From assembly GCF_964340395.1 (NCBI RefSeq), contig NC_135549.1:615501-679500 (forward strand): 64,000 bases of DNA. Reading direction: 5' to 3'. A model generated the notes under the pieces. It was not told where the DNA came from. It ran no database searches and saw nothing but the letters and a program-made list of their open reading frames with translations. Within the stretch, counting starts at the first letter, position 1; each line of letters begins with the position of its first letter. The DNA is from Glandiceps talaboti (Eukaryota > Hemichordata > Enteropneusta > Spengelidae). Shown piece after piece: positions 13,201 through 28,439 of the stretch. The position numbers were made by a program, and so were the translations under genes.

Positions 13201-16200
13201 GGGTTGAAATAAATGAATGTTTAGCATAGGTTTGGGGATGGAGGTTGAAATAAATGAATGTTTGGTATAGGTTTGGGGATGGAGGTTGAAATAAATGAAT
13301 GTTTAGCATAGGTTTGGGGATGGAGGTTGAAATAAATGAATGTTTGGTATAGGTTTGGGGATGGAGGTTGAAATAAATGAATGTTTAGCATAGGTTTGGG
13401 GATGGAGGTTGAAATAAATGAATGTTTAGCATAGGCTTGGTGATGGGGTTGAAATAAATGAATGTTTGGTATAGGTTTGGGGATGGAGGTTGAAATAAAT
13501 GAATGTTTAGCATAGGTTTGGGGATGGAGGTTGAAATAAATGAATGTTTAGCATAGGCTTGGTGATGGGGGATGGAGGTTGAAATAAATGAATGTTTTAA
13601 TTGATAAAAAAAACTGAGGTAACGACAGGTAAAAGTAAGGGGTTTATAAATGAGCAAGGGATAAAATGAGCAAATGTTAATATGCTGATGAGTTACAGTT
13701 TGGCTTTAATAATCATTAGAATGGGTTGACAGTCCTGCTATGGAGCAATGGGTTGACAGATGTTCACTCAGTCCTGCTATGGAGCAATGGGTTGACAGAT
13801 GTTCACTCAGTCCTGCTATGGAGCAATAGTGTACCAAGTACCACATTGTCATAAAATATTGTACCAAGTACCACATTGTCATAAAATATTGTACCAAGTA
13901 CCACATTGTCATAAAATATTGTACCAAGTACCACATTGTCATAAAATATTGTACCAAGTACCACATTGTCATAAAATATTGTACCAAGTACCACATTGTC
14001 ATAAAATATTGTACCAAGTACCACATTGTCATAAAATATTGTACCAAGTACCACATTGTCATAAAATATTGTACCAAGTACCACATTGTCATAAAATATT
14101 GTACCAAGTACCACATTGTCATAAAATATTGTACCAAGTACCACATTGTCATAAAATATTGTACCAAGTACCACATTGTCATAAAATATTGTACCAAGTA
14201 CCACATTGTCATAAAATATTTTATTGATTTCATCATATTTCCTAGCTACTCATTGTCCACTAATGTAAGTGTCAATATTGTGTTCATTACACATTTGTGG
14301 CCGTATTTGTAATCAAATGACACAGATTTGTCATTTTCAGTTTTAAGAATGTATCAAAGATTGAACCATGAGAACATCCTGTACAAAAGAAAATGAATAT
14401 TTGAAATCAGGATATCACTCACAAGTGATAAGTCGAGTTCTATCATAGACCTTGGACCTTTCTCCAGTGTCCACATGCATATAGGTTTTATGCCTACATC
14501 ACAAAATAATTAATATGGAACATGCGTGTATTTTGACAATCTGCATCTTGACACGAACAAAATGTTTTACAAAGAGTACGTACTTGTACGATGTCACTAA
14601 GAGTTGAGTCTAGGTTCACATCTGTTTGCACATCAAGTGGACAAATTTATAGTGTGCACACACACAAATTTATAGTGTGCACGCACAAAAATTTTCAGTC
14701 ATCTGTAATCAGAGAAAGTATAAACGCAGACAACATGCTAACTATGGCCATTTCATTTCCTAAAGTTATATTTTGAAATAGATAGCATTTGATTGCAGAG
14801 TCTAGGAATCTGTCTGAAACTTGATATGTGATATGTGATATGATGTGTTTTATTGTCATATATATACTGATACATATATAATGAAATGTGCATTGATTTT
14901 GCATGTAATGAAAAATTTACAAAAACAATATTCTGTAGAGGACCCCTAACACGAGATTGATGCGTTAAATTTAAACGTAAATTCATTTAACTTAAGACAG
15001 AATAATATCACAAACTTAAAAAATAACTAATTATTATTATTGACATGGCAAGAGATTATAGTCAAAATATCTCAGTAAAATCATTGGTTTGAATAGTTTA
15101 ATGAAAAGATTAAGATCAATGTTATTTATTTTCAAATGATAATTTGTGCAATAATTTGCTTAGTTTGTAAAACATTTTTTAAGGTTAGCAACAAACATTT
15201 TGCTTACAACATTAAATGCAGCTCAGCATCAAATCTGTGATTATATGAAATGTTTGCCTGTTACCATGGCAATTTACTGTATGTGTATGTCTATTTTTAC
15301 CAGAAGCAACATTAGAACAGACAAAAAAAGATGTTGCAAAATTGGAAGAACTTATCGACAGTCATGATGTGGTGTTTTTATTGATGGATACTAGGGAAAG
15401 TCGATGGCTGCCAACTCTTATTGGTGCAAGTAAAAGAAAGGTATGACAACCATTACATAAACTTATCCCAAAGGGTCAAATCATAGGTCATATGTCACAG
15501 GTAAATCTGGTGAGATGGTATTCACAGAACTAAAAATGTTATGTAGAATTCGTTTTTTGAATCAAACATACAGAAAGATATTATGTACAATGATATATTA
15601 TGAAATATAAACCTAATAATTTATGTTTAAATTTAATTTCCGAGAGTTTTCATGCAAGATGCAAACAAAACTTGGACATTGAATGCACATCCACCCAGAT
15701 AAAATAATGAATATTTTTGATTTTCCTTTTCTGTCTGTTGTAGATTGTTATCAATGCAGCTTTGGGTTTTGACACTTTCCTGGTTGTTAGGCATGGTTTG
15801 AAACCACCTAAAGAGGGCGCTATTCCATCAATCCTGGTCAGTCAACCCACAGACACAACAGAAGGGGCTGCTAGTAGCAATGACAATGGTTGTAACACTA
15901 TCCCTGGTACTCAACTAGGTTGCTATTTCTGTAATGATGTAGTAGCTCCAGGCAATGTGAGTAATTTCCCAAAATATTATAAACATAAACCCAGTTCATG
16001 GCTGGTTAGAAAGACTGTTTAACAAACTGTTCTCACAGGCAACATGCAAACCTTTTTCATCTGAAAACACTAACATTTCAAACACTCTTTACTCAATTGT
16101 AGGATTTTCAATGGAATTAATCATAGCTTAAATTTTGAACTTAAATGGCCAGATATACAATAAATCAAAAAATGATATCAACTAGATAATATTTAAAGCT

Positions 16201-19200
16201 ATTTGATCATTTAATCACACCTATTTTAATGTATGGTGCAGAACTTTGGGCTTATGAATTACCCATTAATAACAAAAGTTTAGAACAAGTTTGTAATCAG
16301 GTCTATCATTTTATTCTCGGAGTAGGTAAGGATAAAATGACTCCAATTATTGGAATTAGAGGTGAATTAGGTAGATTTCCTTTACAAATAAAAGCCACAG
16401 TTGCACAGATTAAATATTGAAACAGAATTAATAACTCGACTTACCTGATAGACATAGTTTAAAGAGTGCATTAAATGAGTTAATACAAATAAACTCTAAA
16501 TGGTCAAATCATATTAAAGGGTGCATTAAATAAGTTAATACAAATAAACTCTAAATGGTCAAATCATATTAAAGAAATATTGGTTGTGAATTGGTTGAGT
16601 AAGTTCTCATTATAATACAAATATTGTTGCACTATTTTCAAATGTAGTAACAGTAAAACTAAATAATGAATACATCCAGACTTGGAAGGAGGAGTTAAGT
16701 CATAGTCATAAAGATAGTAAAGGGGAGGGGGAATAAATTAAGAACATACAAGTTATTTAAACATAATTTTGAATTTGAAAATTATTTAAGTAATATCAGG
16801 GATTTTAGTTTACGGAAATTATTATCAAAATGTAGGTTAAGTGACCATACTTTAGAATAGGATTAGGTAGAGGGAGATCCCCAAGTGTTCCTGATACATT
16901 ACATTTTATATTGTCCAATTTTCAGTATACAAAGGAAAAATTAAATTGTTTACAGAATGTGATGTAACAATTAGTAGTATCAAAAGAAATGTATCTTCTT
17001 TAAATATTATGCAATATCATCTTCCACTTGCCGAATTGTTGAAAACTTATAGTTATATTTATATATATATCACTTAATATGCATAGCATTATTCAGATAC
17101 ACCTTGGTAAACTGTGTTATAACTTATACATAGTATTATTCAGATATACCTTGGTAAACTGTGTTATAACTTATACATAGCATTATTCAGATACACCTTG
17201 GTAAACTGTGTTATACATAGTATTATTCAGATACACCTTGGTAAACTGTGTTATACATAGTATTATTCAGATATACCTTGGTAAACTGTGTTATAACTTA
17301 TACATAGTATTATTCAGATACACCTTGGTAAACTGTGTTATACATAGTATTATTCAGATATACCTTGGTAAACTGTGTTATAACTTATACATAGTATTAT
17401 TCAGATACACCTTGGTAAACTGTGTTATAACTTATACATAGTATTATTCAGATATACCTTGGTAAACTGTGTTATAACTTATACATAGCATTATTCAGAT
17501 ACACCTTGGTAAACTGTGTTATAACTTATACATAGCATTATTCAGATACACCTTGGTAAACTGTGTTATACATAGTATTATTCAGATATACCTTGGTAAA
17601 CTGTGTTATAACTTATACATAGCATTATTCAGATACACCTTGGTAAACTGTGTTATAACTTATACATAGCATTATTCAGATACACCTTGGTAAACTGTGT
17701 TATACATAGTATTATTCAGATATACCTTGGCAAACTGTGTTATACATAGTATTATTCAGATATACCTTGGTAAACTGTGTTATAACTTATACATAGTATT
17801 ATTCAGATATACCTTGGTAAACTGTGTTATACATAGTATTATTCAGATATACCTTGGTAAACTGTGTTATAACTTATACATAGTATTATTCAGATATACC
17901 TTGGTAAACTGTGTTATACATAGTATTATTCAGATATACCTTGGTAAACTGTGTTATACATAGTATTATTCAGATACACCTTGGTAAACTGTGTTATACA
18001 TAGTATTATTCAGATACACCTTGGTAAACTGTGTTATACATAGTATTATTCAGATACACCTTGGTAAACTGTGTTATACATAGTATTATTCAGATATACC
18101 TTGGTAAACTGTGTTATAACTTATACATAGTATTATTCAGATATACCTTGGTAAACTGTGTTATAACTTATACATAGTATTATTCAGATATACCTTGGTA
18201 AACTGTGTTATACATAGTATTATTCAGATATACCTTGGTAAACTGTGTTATAACTTATACATAGTATTATTCAGATATACCTTGGTAAACTGTGTTATAA
18301 CTTATACATAGCATTATTCAGATACACCTTGGCAAACTGTGTTATACATAGTATTATTCAGATATACCTTGGTAAACTGTGTTATACATAGTATTATTCA
18401 GATATACCTTGGTAAACTGTGTTATAACTTATACATAGTATTATTCAGATATACCTTGGTAAACTGTGTTATAACTTATACATAGCATTATTCAGATACA
18501 CCTTGGTAAACTGTGTTATACATAGTATTATTCAGATATACCTTGGTAAACTGTGTTATACATAGTATTATTCAGATACACCTTGGTAAACTGTGTTATA
18601 CATAGTATTATTCAGATATACCTTGGTAAACTGTGTTATAACTTATACATAGTATTATTCAGATATACCTTGGTAAACTGTGTTATAACTTATACATAGT
18701 ATTATTCAGATATACCTTGGTAAACTGTGTTATACATAGTATTATTCAGATACACCTTGGTAAACTGTGTTATAACTTATACATAGCATTATTCAGATAC
18801 ACCTTGGTAAACTGTGTTATACATAGTATTATTCAGATACACCTTGGCAAACTGTGTTATAACTTATACATAGTATTATTCAGATATACCTTGGTAAACT
18901 GTGTTATAACTTATACATAGTATTATTCAGATATACCTTGGTAAACTGTGTTATAACTTATACATAGCATTATTCAGATACACCTTGGTAAACTGTGTTA
19001 TACATAGTATTATTCAGATATACCTTGGTAAACTGTGTTATAACTTATATACATAGTATTATTCAGATATACCTTGGTAAACTGTGTTATAACTTATACA
19101 TAGTATTATTCAGATACACCTTGGCAAACTGTGTTATACATAGCATTATTCAGATACACCTTGGTAAACTGTGTTATAACTTATACATAGCATTATTCAG

Positions 19201-22200
19201 ATATACCTTGGTAAACTGTGTTATACATAGTATTATTCAGATACACCTTGGTAAACTGTGTTATAACTTATACATAGTATTATTCAGATATACCTTGGTA
19301 AACTGTGTTATACATAGTATTATTCAGATACACCTTGGTAAACTGTGTTATAACTTATACATAGTATTATTCAGATATACCTTGGTAAACTGTGTTATAC
19401 ATAGTATTATTCAGATACACCTTGGTAAACTGTGTTATAACTTATACATAGTATTATTCAGATATACCTTGGTAAACTGTGTTATAACTTATACATAGCA
19501 TTATTCAGATACACCTTGGTAAACTGTGTTATACATAGTATTATTCAGATATACCTTGGTAAACTGTGTTATAACTTATACATAGTATTATTCAGATATA
19601 CCTTGGTAAACTGTGTTATAACTTATACATAGCATTATTCAGATACACCTTGGTAAACTGTGTTATACATAGTATTATTCAGATACACCTTGGTAAACTG
19701 TGTTATAACTTATACATAGTATTATTCAGATATACCTTGGTAAACTGTGTTATAACTTATACATAGCATTATTCAGATACACCTTGGTAAACTGTGTTAT
19801 AACTTATACATAGCATTATTCAGATACACCTTGGTAAACTGTGTTATACATAGTATTATTCAGATATACCTTGGTAAACTGTAGTGTACATAGCATTATT
19901 CAGATACACCTTGGTAAACTGTGTTATACATAGTATTATTCAGATATACCTTGGTAAACTGTGTTATAACTTATACATAGTATTATTCAGATACACCTTG
20001 GTAAACTGTGTTATACATAGTATTATTCAGATATACCTTGGTAAACTGTGTTATACATAGTATTATTCAGATACACCTTGGCAAACTGTGTTATACATAG
20101 TATTATTCAGATATACCTTGGTAAACTGTGTTATAACTTATACATAGCATTATTCAGATACACCTTGGTAAACTGTGTTATACATAGTATTATTCAGATA
20201 TACCTTGGTAAACTGTGTTATAACTTATACATAGTATTATTCAGATACACCTTGGTAAACTGTGTTATACATAGTATTATTCAGATATACCTTGGTAAAC
20301 TGTGTTATAACTTATACATAGTATTATTCAGATATACCTTGGTAAACTGTGTTATAACTTATACATAGTATTATTCAGATACACCTTGGTAAACTGTGTT
20401 ATACATAGTATTATTCAGATACACCTTGGTAAACTGTGTTATACATAGTATTATTCAGATATACCTTGGTAAACTGTGTTATACATAGCATTATTCAGAT
20501 ACACCTTGGTAAACTGTGTTATAACTTATACATAGTATTATTCAGATATACCTTGGTAAACTGTGTTATACATAGTATTATTCAGATACACCTTGGTAAA
20601 CTGTGTTATAACTTATACATAGTATTATTCAGATACACCTTGGTAAACTGTGTTATAACTTATACATAGTATTATTCAGATATACCTTGGCAAACTGTGT
20701 TATACATAGTATTATTCAGATACACCTTGGTAAACTGTGTTATAACTTATACATAGTATTATTCAGATATACCTTGGTAAACTGTGTTATACATAGTATT
20801 ATTCAGATACACCTTGGTAAACTGTGTTATAACTTATACATAGTATTATTCAGATATACCTTGGTAAACTGTGTTATAACTTATACATAGCATTATTCAG
20901 ATACACCTTGGTAAACTGTGTTATAACTTATATACATAGTATTATTCAGATACACCTTGGCAAACTGTGTTATACATAGTATTATTCAGATATACCTTGG
21001 CAACAAACTGTAGTGTACATAGCATTATTCAGATACACCTTGGTAAACTGTGTTATAACTTATACATAGCATTATTCAGATACACCTTGGTAAACTGTGT
21101 TATAACTTATACATAGTATTATTCAGATACACCTTGGTAAACTGTGTTATAACTTATACATAGTATTATTCAATTTAGTCTCAAGGTGACCCTGTCTATA
21201 CTGTGTTTATGCATTGCGTATAATAGACAGTTAAGACCTTTCAGTGGGACCCTGTCTATATTGTGTTTATATATAGTAGGCAGTTACTTCCTTTCAAAGT
21301 GACCCTGCAGGGTCACAAAGACCTCTACTATTAAATATTTTATGCTATATTTTTTGTTATCTGTCAAACAATGGCCATCTGATCATTTGAACTTTGACCT
21401 AAGGTTTACCATCTTGTGATACTGTTAAATATTTGTCAAGAAAGGTTAACAGTCCAGAAATATAAAACTTTTGTTTTTGATTCTATAATCATAAAGTAAA
21501 AAGTCAAGTAGATATGAGAGTTGAAATATATAAAAATAGGTTATCGGTATTAAAATAAATGAGAGTTTTGTGAATGCAGTAGGCTATAGTAATTAAGGCT
21601 TTACTGGTAAATAATAAAAATGTATGAAACAAATGACACATGGTCACTATAAAAAAAACATGTCTTTGAGCAACAAAACACAGCTTTTAAATATATGCAA
21701 GATAAATTATATAAATATTTTACCTTTCTCTTCTCATATAATATACATCAGTACAGTACATATGTACAATGCAGTTTTCACATATAGTGTACATGTGGTT
21801 ATCAATTTCAACTTTCTGTCCTACATCATTTTTACTGAAGAAATTTAACAAGATGAAAGTTGAAATTGAACACTCAAATTTAATACTCCATCTCTGCAGA
21901 GGTTTCGGCTTGGCAAGTAAAATGATATGAGGTCCAGTTGAATAGGACCCAACATGAGAAATGAAAGCCTAGCTGAGACATGTATGGTTCATAGCTGACT
22001 TGGTTGTTTGGGTAACAACATTGTCAAGTTGGACAGCTATTAAAGTCTTTGGGTTAGAGAAACGAATTCCACATCCTCAGAACCATGGCTGCAGTCAAAA
22101 TGATTGTACTGATAATCACCTAAACTAAGCCTAGTTACATGTAAATAGTTTACCACCATTCTTTGGCCAAAACACATTTATTTATTTTGTGTGTAAATTT

Positions 22201-25200
22201 CATTAATTAAAACCACAGCTGGTTGTCAATAGTAACTTCTAAATCTCATTTTAATTGGATAGTTGAGTATGTTGGCAATTTGCATAAATTAGGCATAGTG
22301 GAGACAATCCCATAGACATGTTTATCCAATAAATAAACTTGAATTTGATTTAGTAGTGATACTATGCCAACGAATTTTATAATTAATAAACAATATCAGC
22401 TGGTAGAATTGTACCTAAACAATACTTAATTTCTTGAATTTCACCCAGAAGATGTTTAGTTGTGGAGTGTTTGTAAAAATAAACTTTCTATGAGTTTGTG
22501 CCAATTTTGTTAAAGTTTTAAAAATATTTTGACTTCAAGAAATAATTTAAATAGGTGTGAATGGTAATAGAGGAATTCCAGGAGCAAACTCCATTTAGTT
22601 TCACTGGACAAATCTTTTAATGTGGAGATGGAAATTTCAGATAGACACACTTTCTAAAAAACATATGATATACTTGACTTGTGAATGGATTTACTGACTA
22701 CCATTTTAATAGAATTATAACAAGGACATTTATTGAACTTACAGCTATACTTACTTTGTCCACACTAATGTAAAATAGTAACATTCCATGAAGTGGATTG
22801 AGAATGACTGCTGCTAATCATTCTGCATAGTGTAAATTCAAAGCTAGTCCAGCGTGGTATTGAATTGAATTATCTCTCAGAGACCTTGAGATTTGATAGA
22901 GGATATAGCACTAGACTATTAGTCAAAGTTAAAGTCCAAACATTATGGAATGATGAATGAATGCATATATCCTCCCTCATAAAATGATGAATGAATGCAT
23001 ATATCCTCCCTCATAAAATGATGAATGAATGCATATATCCTCCCTCATAAAATGATGAATGAATGCATATATCCTCCCTCATAAAATGATGAATGAATGC
23101 ATATATCCTCCCTCATAAAATGACTCTCCAGAACTTAAAGTTTATAAATAAATAATGCCTTCATTTCTTGGAGTGGCATTCCCCTCTTTGTTGGATCTTG
23201 CAATTGGTCAGACCTGACAGAGTGACCACAGTACAAGACATTGTGGTTGTTGGATCTTGCAATTGGTCAGACCTGACAGAGTGACCACAGTACAAGACAT
23301 TGTGGTTGTTGGATCTTGCAATTGGTCAGACCTGACAGAATGACCACAGTACAAGACATTGTGCCGGGTTGTCCAGAAACAAAAAATGAAATTCATCATC
23401 ACATACCAAAATTTATAATTTTTTTCAAGATAAAGTATCATTATTACGTGTAAGGGAAGGAAACAAAGAGTGTATTTCAAAACCCCTGGTGTGGGATTTT
23501 CTTTACTGGAAGAAAGACAGAAATTGTTTGATTAATAGTTCGATGTTATGATTTTTGTAGATTGGCCAACCAAAGCACATTGATTAGTATTTAATTAAAC
23601 TCATAAACAGATTTCTGATCAGAAAATCCATTAAACTAAAACTAAATAAACAGGTCTGAAATAACAAAAAACCAAATGTGTTTAGTTGTTTATAATCATT
23701 TTCAAATCATGTATATTTTTGATATGTCTGCGTGTGTTTACACAGAACTTCACACCACATATACTTGTCATTTTACTAATTTAGAGTATTTTTGTATGTC
23801 AATTAGTCTACCAGAGATCGAACACTGGACCAGCAATGTACCGTCACAAGACCTGGTATATCAATGGTTGCAAGTGCAATGGCAGTTGAGTTATTGATGA
23901 CATTACTTCAACATCCAGACGGGTAGGAATTTGATGAATTTGTTGTTGATTGAGATTTGTATATTAAACTTTCCCTTTGAATCTGATTAGATTGGCATCA
24001 AATGAGAAACCTGAAGGCCAAATGTGTATAAATATATATTGTACTTACATTGCTTACACGTCAACACTTGTCATAGACCAAATAACGGCATCAGTGCTTA
24101 CACACCAACACTTGTCATAGACCAAATAACGACATCAGTGCTTACACACCAACACTTGTCATAGACCAAATAACGGCATCAGTGCTTACACACCAACACT
24201 TGTCATAGACCAAATAACGGCATCAGTGCTTACACACCAACACTTGTCATAGACCAAATAACGGCATCAGTGCTTACACACCAACACTTGTCATAGACCA
24301 AATAACGGCATCAGTGCTTACACACCAACACTTGTCATAGACCAAATAACGGCATCAGTGCTTACACACCAACACTTGTCATAGACCAAATAACGGCATC
24401 AGTGCTTACACACCAACACTTGTCATAGACCAAATAACGGAATCAGAATTCTCATTTCATTTTAATCAACAAGCAATGTTCTTCAACATATACACATTTC
24501 TGTTAATGTTGCAACCAGATTTGTATAAAGTTTTACAATATTTGCTCCATTAAAGTTACTCTCTGTTTTACAGCATTCAACAGAGAAATATTTAATCAGT
24601 ATATGCCATGGCCTTTGACTAACATTCAAAAACAGTATCTCAATTATTATTATAGGATATATTTATAGGATATCAGTCAAATATGCCATGAATTAACAGA
24701 AGTAAATATTGTATTCAAACCAAGGAGTGGGAACCCATCTCAAATCCTGACTTTTAGGTGACAGAATTTGTACATGTATGCAACATTGGTATAAAACAAT
24801 CAGACCCATGTATATGTGAGAAAACTGTATGCACTCTTGCTGTTTTGGTGAGACTAGACATTGAATTACACAGATTTGTGAGAATGATTCTTACACTTAT
24901 TCAAAAATCTAAACGGACAATATCAGAGAGGCCAACTTATTGATGCTGCGTGATGCTGGGAGGGAATTTCTTTCAACACATTGTGATTGTATTTCAAAGT
25001 ACTCCGTCTGTAACAATAACTTGGGGTTAGAAAAATGGAAGACAAAGACACCGGCTTGTAACTAAGCTGTAATGATAAACAATTGAACTAGATTGTCTAA
25101 ATATTTATGTTTTTGCTATCACACAAATTGAATCTGTGGATGGTCAAGAACAGGTCAAACTCAGCCCGTTGAATTTTATAAGGAGTTCAATTTCACTTGT

Positions 25201-25952
25201 GGTATTTGTTTATCTTTGTAAGGATAGTGCCAAGTGATAGGAATGACTTTTCAATTTTTTGACATTTAATTGACAAGAAAAAAATTTAAAAATTTTTTAT
25301 GTGAAAGTGTCTTTTATCAGGTGAGATGACGGTCACAGCTTTTAAGAGAAAAGTTGACAACTTGTGTATGAAACATCTGTTTCCAGCTTATATGATTGTA
25401 TCTGATAACTAAATATATGATTGTGTCTGATAACTAAATATATGATTGTATCTGATAACTAAATATCCAATTTCACGTTACACATTAATTGACTTATGAA
25501 GACAAATTTTTAAATCAAATTCAAAATTGATATTCCTCACTACAGGAATTGAGATAAGTTTTTATATGTGTGAAATGTGAGTGTTACTAAAATAAAAGAG
25601 AGACATTGCTATTCCAATGAGAAACTCAGACTATAAGGAAATTGTGTGTTTTTGTTTTGTACATAGTGGGTATGCAGCTGCTGATACAAGTGCCAAAGAT
25701 GATCACCTGAGTTGTGAGTTTGTATCCCCACTGGGACTAGTTCCACATCAGGTAAAGTAGTACTTTGATTCCATACATGATTCCATGGAAGAGAAACAAA
25801 TGGTTTGGAGTATATAATTGTAGTTTAAGGAGATTGAACATTGTAATGTCACTCACACACACTGCAATTCAAACAATACTAATTTGGAAGAGGTCTGCAT
25901 GTACAAGATGTATACTGTATATAAGTTTCAAAACTTTGAGTCCATACAATTA

Positions 25953-26013
<61 letters not shown>

Positions 26014-26074
26014 TTTGTGTGTGGTGTGTGTGTGTGTGTGTCTGTGTGTGTGTGTTTGTTTGTGTGTGTGTGTT

Positions 26075-26148
<74 letters not shown>

Positions 26149-28311
26149 CGCGCGCGTGTGCACGCGCGCGCTCATGTTTGCATCTGTTTATGCATACTTC
26201 CATGCATGGATATTTGTGTGTGTGTGTGGGGGGGGGGGGTGACTCCCATCCCATGTACAGTGTATGTGTGTGTGTAGGAATGATTCACCACCGCAACAAT
26301 ATAGTCTTAATCCAATTTCTGATAAAAGTGTGTTCAAAAGCTGAAAAATACTCTTATTTCTCACATTTCATTAGGAAAAGATATTATTTTATGAGTTATG
26401 GAAACCTAGCCATCAAGTCATTGGACCGAAACAAATAACTTCTTGCTATGGTTTTGTAATAAAATACTTACTAGCAAATCTTTTCTTGAAGTCCCTTTCT
26501 GACAAGAAAAGAATTTTGTCAGACAAAAACTTGATAAACAGATCAGCCATGCAAACAATAGTTATTCTCCAACATTTTTCTTCATTCAGCTGGAAAATAT
26601 TCATAACCAAATGGTCTTGTGACTCATAATGACAAGGCCCCTTAGTCACACAAATATTCTTTGAACAAAGAAAACTATTGGGGAATAATATCTATAGTAA
26701 TTCATATATTGTACATGTATACAAATATGCATATAACAAGTTATCCATGTTAGCATCACTGTAGTTACCGGGGTACTACCTATTTGTGCATACATATATA
26801 CGTATGCAGATAGCAATTAAGTTATCCATGTTAGCATCACTGTAGTTACTACATATTTGTGCATACATATATACGTATGCAGATAGCATTTAAGTTATCC
26901 ATGTTAGCATCACTGTAGTTACTACCTATTTGTGCATACAGATAAATGTATGCAGATAGCATTTAAGTTATCCATGTTAGCATCACTGTAGTTACTACCT
27001 ATTTGTGCATACAGATAAATGTATGCATATAGCAATTAAGTTATCCATGTTAGCATCACTGTAGTTACTACCTATTTGTGCATACAGATAAATGTATGCA
27101 TATAGCATTTAAGTTATCCATGTTAGCATCACTGTAGTTACTACCTATTTGTGCATACAGATAAATGTATGCATATAGCAATTAAGTTATCCATGTTAGC
27201 ATCACTGTAGTTACTACCTATTTGTGCATACAGATAAATGTATGCATATAGCAATTAAGTTATCCATGTTAGCATCACTGTAGTTACTACCTATTTGTGC
27301 ATACATATATATACGTATGCAGATAGCAATTAAGTTATCCATGTTAGCATCACTGTAGTTACTACCTATTTATGCATACATATATACGTATGCAGATAGC
27401 AATTAAGTTATCCATGTTAGCATCACTGTAGTTACTACCTATTTGTGCATACATATATACGTATGCAGATAGCAATTAAGTTATCCATGTTAGCATCACT
27501 GTAGTTACTACATATTTGTGCATACATATATGCACATGTTGGTTACTCTGCTGTGATTATCACAAATTCCATGTCACAGCTCCCAATCTATAAATCTATT
27601 CTGTGTTGTCTATTCCTGTAACTATGCCAAGCATTCCAGGGATTTGAATGTAACAACCAAACTTATCCACTTAATAATACTAAAATGTACAACACAGATA
27701 GAATAAACAAACATCTCTTATCGAAGTTGATAATTCTCAAATTTATTGTCACCTAATTGAATATTGATGTGTTATGATTGACCTAGATTCGTGGCTTTCT
27801 GTCCCGATTCACCCATGTCTTACCAGCAAGTCTAGCCTTCAATCGATGTACAGGATGCAGTGATAGCGTTATACAACACTATGAGACTAAAGGCTTTGAA
27901 TTCCTACAGAATGCGTTCAATGATCCCACGTATTTAGAAGATTTAACAGGATTAACAGAATTACACAAGGAGACACATGATGCTGAGGTATGGATTACTA
28001 AACTTGAATTGATAAAACAGTCTTGTGAGTCTATCAAGTGTGATCTTAGCTGAATATGTTGTCATGGCATTGACAGATGTAGAAAGGAACAACTTTCTGT
28101 CACAATAAATTAACACATATATCAACACATATCAAGATAAGATAAGATAAGATAAAACTTTATTTCAACCGTTTAGAAAATTTTACATTTCTAATTTGGT
28201 ATTTAAAAGAAATAAAGTTAATAATAATCTAAGTAATGTACACACAAACACACATGCATGTATGTACGTACGTATGTAGCACATAAATGTGTACATACAT
28301 ACATACATACA

Positions 28312-28342
<31 letters not shown>

Positions 28343-28376
28343 GTACGTACGTACGTACGTACGTACGTACATATAC

Positions 28377-28439
<63 letters not shown>

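Noticed and set aside
13706-14236. 176-codon frame on - and 142-codon frame on +
   Set aside because: Both are translations of the 30-bp perfect array plus flanks; unit length divisible by three keeps frames open.
25765-26438. Cys/Val and His/Thr-rich frames
   Set aside because: Translations of the (GT)n microsatellite.
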